Assembly (NCBI GenBank): GCA_021789355.1
Contig: JAJYJR010000403.1
Location: 1-5,781 of the forward strand
DNA: 5,781 nt
Reading direction: 5' to 3'
Origin: Chloroflexota bacterium
Lineage (GTDB): Bacteria; Chloroflexota; Limnocylindria; Limnocylindrales; CSP1-4
Within the stretch, counting starts at the first letter, position 1, and every line of letters starts with the position of its first letter. Position numbers and translations under genes: made by a program. The notes under the pieces are model-generated. The model did no database searches. It was not told the origin of the DNA and saw nothing but the letters and a program-made list of their open reading frames with translations. Below are positions 4,125 through 5,781 of the stretch, in pieces.

Positions 4125-5510
4125 GTGGCCGAGCATCGAACCGAGCCGGGCGATCGCCGTCTGCGCCGCTGGCTGCGCCGCCACCGCGTGACGGTCCGCG
4201 GCCTCACCCTGGCCGACCATGTCGGCTCGCCGCGCGCGACGCGCGAGGTGGCGAGCCTGGCGGCCATGCTGCGCGACCCGGACGCGGTCACTGCGGCGGG
4301 AGGGGCGATCGTGCGGGGTGTCCTCTTCACGGGCCCCGCGGGCACCGGCAAGACCAACCTGGCGCGCATCCTGGCGGCGCTCCTGGGCGACGCCGTCCCC
4401 TACCACGAGTGCAGCGCAGCCGAGCTCACCGAGCGACGGGTGGCCGCCCTGGCGCGCCACTTCGCGGCCCACCCCGCACCCGCGGTCATCTACATCGACG
4501 AGATCGACGCGGTGGCCCTGGAGCGTGGCTCGCGCGTCCACGACCGACGCTCCCGCAGCGTGCTCTATGCTCTCCTCTCGGCGCTCGACGGGATCCGTGA
4601 CGGAGGAAAGGTGCTGTATCTCGCCAGCACCAACACGGACCCCGGCTACCTCGATCGTTCGCTCCTGCGCGCCGGCCGCTTCGGCCGCATCGTGCGCCTC
4701 GAGCTGCCCACGCGCGAGGAGCGCCGCGAGCTCCTGGCGTATCTCCTCGCACGGCGTCGAGTGGCCGAGCCGATCGATCTCGAGCGGGCGGCCGAACTCA
4801 CCCGCGGTCGCAGCGGCGCCGATCTCGTGGGCGCGATCGATGACGGGCTGGCGCTTGCCCTCGCCGACGGCGTAACCGATGGGCTCACCTGGCGCCACCT
4901 CGTCGAGGCGATCGGGCGCCACGGGCAGATCGACGAGGTGCCGCCGCTCACCGCCACCCAGCGCAGGCGCCAGGCCATCCACGAGGCCAGTCACGCCGTC
5001 GTGGCCCTGGAGTTGCTGGGCCCCGGCGCGATCACCGCGGTCGCCCTTGGGGACCACCGCGGCGGCCGTACGGAACTCGGGCCCGACGATGGCTCGCACC
5101 AGGACCTCGCCGACGATGAGCTGCTGGCGCGCGTGGCGGTGCTCCTCGCCGGGGCGATCGGGGAGCGCCTCATCCTGGGCACGGGATCCCTCGGCGGCGG
5201 GAGCGACATGCAGCAGGCGACCGAGCTCGTCCTCTCGCGCCTGGCCTGTGGCACCGACGCCGCCTGGGGCGGCGTGCACACCGACACGTTCCTCCACCAG
5301 GCCGGGCCATGGCTCCTCGACGCGCGGGCGGCCGCGGTCCGCCTCGAGCTCGACCGCCAGGCGGAGCGGGCGGAGGCGATCCTCGAGCGGCGCCGGGAGG
5401 CGGTGCTCGCGTTCGCCGAGACGCTCCTCGCCGACGAGACCCTCTCGGGCGACTCGCTCGGGGAGACGCTCACGCAGCTCGCCGCGGCACGCGACGCGAG
5501 CCAGGCGTGA
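4125..5510 (+). CDS. Soluble FtsH-like AAA+ zinc metalloprotease (M41), 461 aa
   Basis: This is an ATP-dependent protease of the FtsH type. Residues 28-66 match the FtsH domain entry (TLADHVGSPRATREVASL, then LRDP, then RGVLFTGP). Walker A is GPAGTGKT (70-77) and Walker B VIYIDEID (121-128). The sensor is STNTD (Asn170), and the arginine fingers lie in LLRAGRFGR (Arg182, Arg185, Arg188). A helical subdomain follows with RGRSGADLVGAIDDG (227-241). The peptidase part has HEASH (His286, Glu287, His290) and the third zinc ligand in GGGSDMQQAT (Asp361), at nearly the same distance as in E. coli FtsH. E. coli FtsH is about 644 aa, with two membrane spans and a periplasmic domain before AAA+; here there are only some 27 residues, basic and soluble. 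The usual pore loop (FVGVG) is missing: after the VP of the preceding strand this protein is about six residues shorter and reads SAAELTERRV. The C-terminus (395-461) is helical and charged. The GTG start is chosen by AGGAG. The stop overlaps the next gene by four bases. Function as a protease is well supported by motifs; substrates are unknown. Confidence 0.93.
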   Translation: MAEHRTEPGDRRLRRWLRRHRVTVRGLTLADHVGSPRATREVASLAAMLRDPDAVTAAGGAIVRGVLFTGPAGTGKTNLARILAALLGDAVPYHECSAAELTERRVAALARHFAAHPAPAVIYIDEIDAVALERGSRVHDRRSRSVLYALLSALDGIRDGGKVLYLASTNTDPGYLDRSLLRAGRFGRIVRLELPTREERRELLAYLLARRRVAEPIDLERAAELTRGRSGADLVGAIDDGLALALADGVTDGLTWRHLVEAIGRHGQIDEVPPLTATQRRRQAIHEASHAVVALELLGPGAITAVALGDHRGGRTELGPDDGSHQDLADDELLARVAVLLAGAIGERLILGTGSLGGGSDMQQATELVLSRLACGTDAAWGGVHTDTFLHQAGPWLLDARAAAVRLELDRQAERAEAILERRREAVLAFAETLLADETLSGDSLGETLTQLAAARDASQA

Positions 5511-5659
5511 TCGGGCTCCTCCGCGTCGGTCTCCGGCTGGCGCTCCTCGCCCTCTGCGGTGGGGCGCTCCTCGTCGTGCTCGTGGCAGGGCTGCTCGCCG
5601 GGGTCGCCTGGACACTTCTCCAGGCCCTCGACTCGAGTCGTCCCGCCCGCCGGATCTGA
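5507..5659 (+). CDS. Single-span small membrane protein, 50 aa
   Basis: The GTG start at 5507 overlaps the protease stop in a GTGA, the classic arrangement for translational coupling, and there is no strong Shine-Dalgarno of its own; the stop is TGA at 5657-5659. The protein has a short amphipathic, Arg-containing start (MIGLLRVGLR), one long hydrophobic segment (residues 11-35, rich in Leu, Ala, Val and Gly, ending in Trp35) and a short tail with four arginines and two acidic or amide residues (LLQALDSSRPARRI). It is almost certainly a one-span membrane protein; orientation cannot be decided because both ends are basic. It lies between a protease lacking a membrane anchor and a J-domain gene, so it may anchor or regulate them. 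No family is recognised. Confidence 0.72.
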   Translation: MIGLLRVGLRLALLALCGGALLVVLVAGLLAGVAWTLLQALDSSRPARRI

Positions 5660-5665
5660 CGCAGC

Positions 5666-5781
5666 ATGGACCCTTGGCGCGTGCTCGGCGTCGAACCGGG
5701 GGCGGATCCGGCGGCGGTCCACGCCGCCTACCGGCGCCTCGCCTGGCGCCATCATCCCGACCGCGGTGGCTCGACCGCTCG
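5666..5781 (+). CDS. J-domain (DnaJ-type) co-chaperone, 3'-truncated by window edge
   Basis: Thirty-eight full codons are visible before the window ends. They spell the start of a J-domain: helix I DPWRVLGVEPGA (the usual DYYEVLGV pattern), helix II in PAAVHAAYRRLAWRH, and the diagnostic HPD at residues 30-32, followed by RGG. J-domains stimulate the ATPase of Hsp70 (DnaK) and deliver client proteins; the HPD is essential for this in known members, so the protein should be functional. The ATG lies six bases after the stop of the membrane-protein gene. No good ribosome binding site is seen, so expression probably depends on the operon. What follows the J-domain (zinc fingers, membrane span, another domain) is outside the window, so the DnaJ subclass cannot be given. 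Confidence 0.9.
   Translation, partial: MDPWRVLGVEPGADPAAVHAAYRRLAWRHHPDRGGSTA

Noticed and set aside
3987..5615. Long open frame on the minus strand opposite the protease (542 codons)
   Set aside because: It is a by-product of high GC on the strand opposite a real gene. Its composition is Arg/Gly/Ala-rich with no domain, while the plus strand carries clear FtsH motifs.
1..5781. CRISPR array, tRNA, rRNA or insertion-sequence ends
   Set aside because: I saw no regularly spaced repeats, no tRNA-like cloverleaf and no terminal inverted repeats flanking a transposase.

Overview
The window is very GC-rich, with codon third positions almost all G or C. Start codons are ATG or GTG, several preceded by textbook Shine-Dalgarno sequences (AGGAGG, AAGGAGG). 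This fits a high-GC bacterium, most likely an actinobacterium or a plasmid or integrated element of one. The taxon is inference, because no rRNA, tRNA or diagnostic housekeeping gene is present. Most genes are small, of unknown function and on both strands, with a small excisionase-type HTH protein among them, which looks like accessory DNA. No integrase, relaxase, replication gene, CRISPR array or insertion-sequence end is visible.

Layout: (1) 1-1729, four plus-strand genes of unknown function: one cut by the left edge, a two-part 212-aa protein, a 130-aa protein and a 42-aa small protein, the last three each with a clear ribosome binding site. (2) 1730-1776, GC-rich inverted repeats between convergent genes. 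(3) 1777-2397, a minus-strand 206-aa unknown protein with a CxxC pair. (4) 2398-2828, a 431-base gene-free stretch between divergent genes, holding two good inverted repeats, a tandem repeat and a TTGACA hexamer. (5) 2829-3596, a plus-strand 255-aa protein whose acidic residues are arranged as in RuvC/IS110-type RNase H folds. (6) 3597-3689, a nested hairpin between convergent genes. (7) 3690-3902, a minus-strand 70-aa HTH protein. (8) 3903-4124, a divergent control region with two palindromes. (9) 4125 to the right edge, a tight operon of three genes: a soluble FtsH-like AAA+/M41 zinc protease, a 50-aa single-span membrane protein overlapping it by four bases, and the start of a J-domain (DnaJ-type) protein.

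The most interesting unit is the operon at the right end. The protease has every catalytic landmark of FtsH (Walker A and B, arginine fingers, HExxH, distal Asp), but it has no membrane-anchoring N-terminus and lacks the canonical aromatic pore loop. The very next gene encodes a lone membrane segment, and the one after it a J-domain with an intact HPD motif. Together they could form a membrane-recruited protease with its own substrate-delivery co-chaperone. That joint function is inference; the gene order and motifs are read directly from the sequence.
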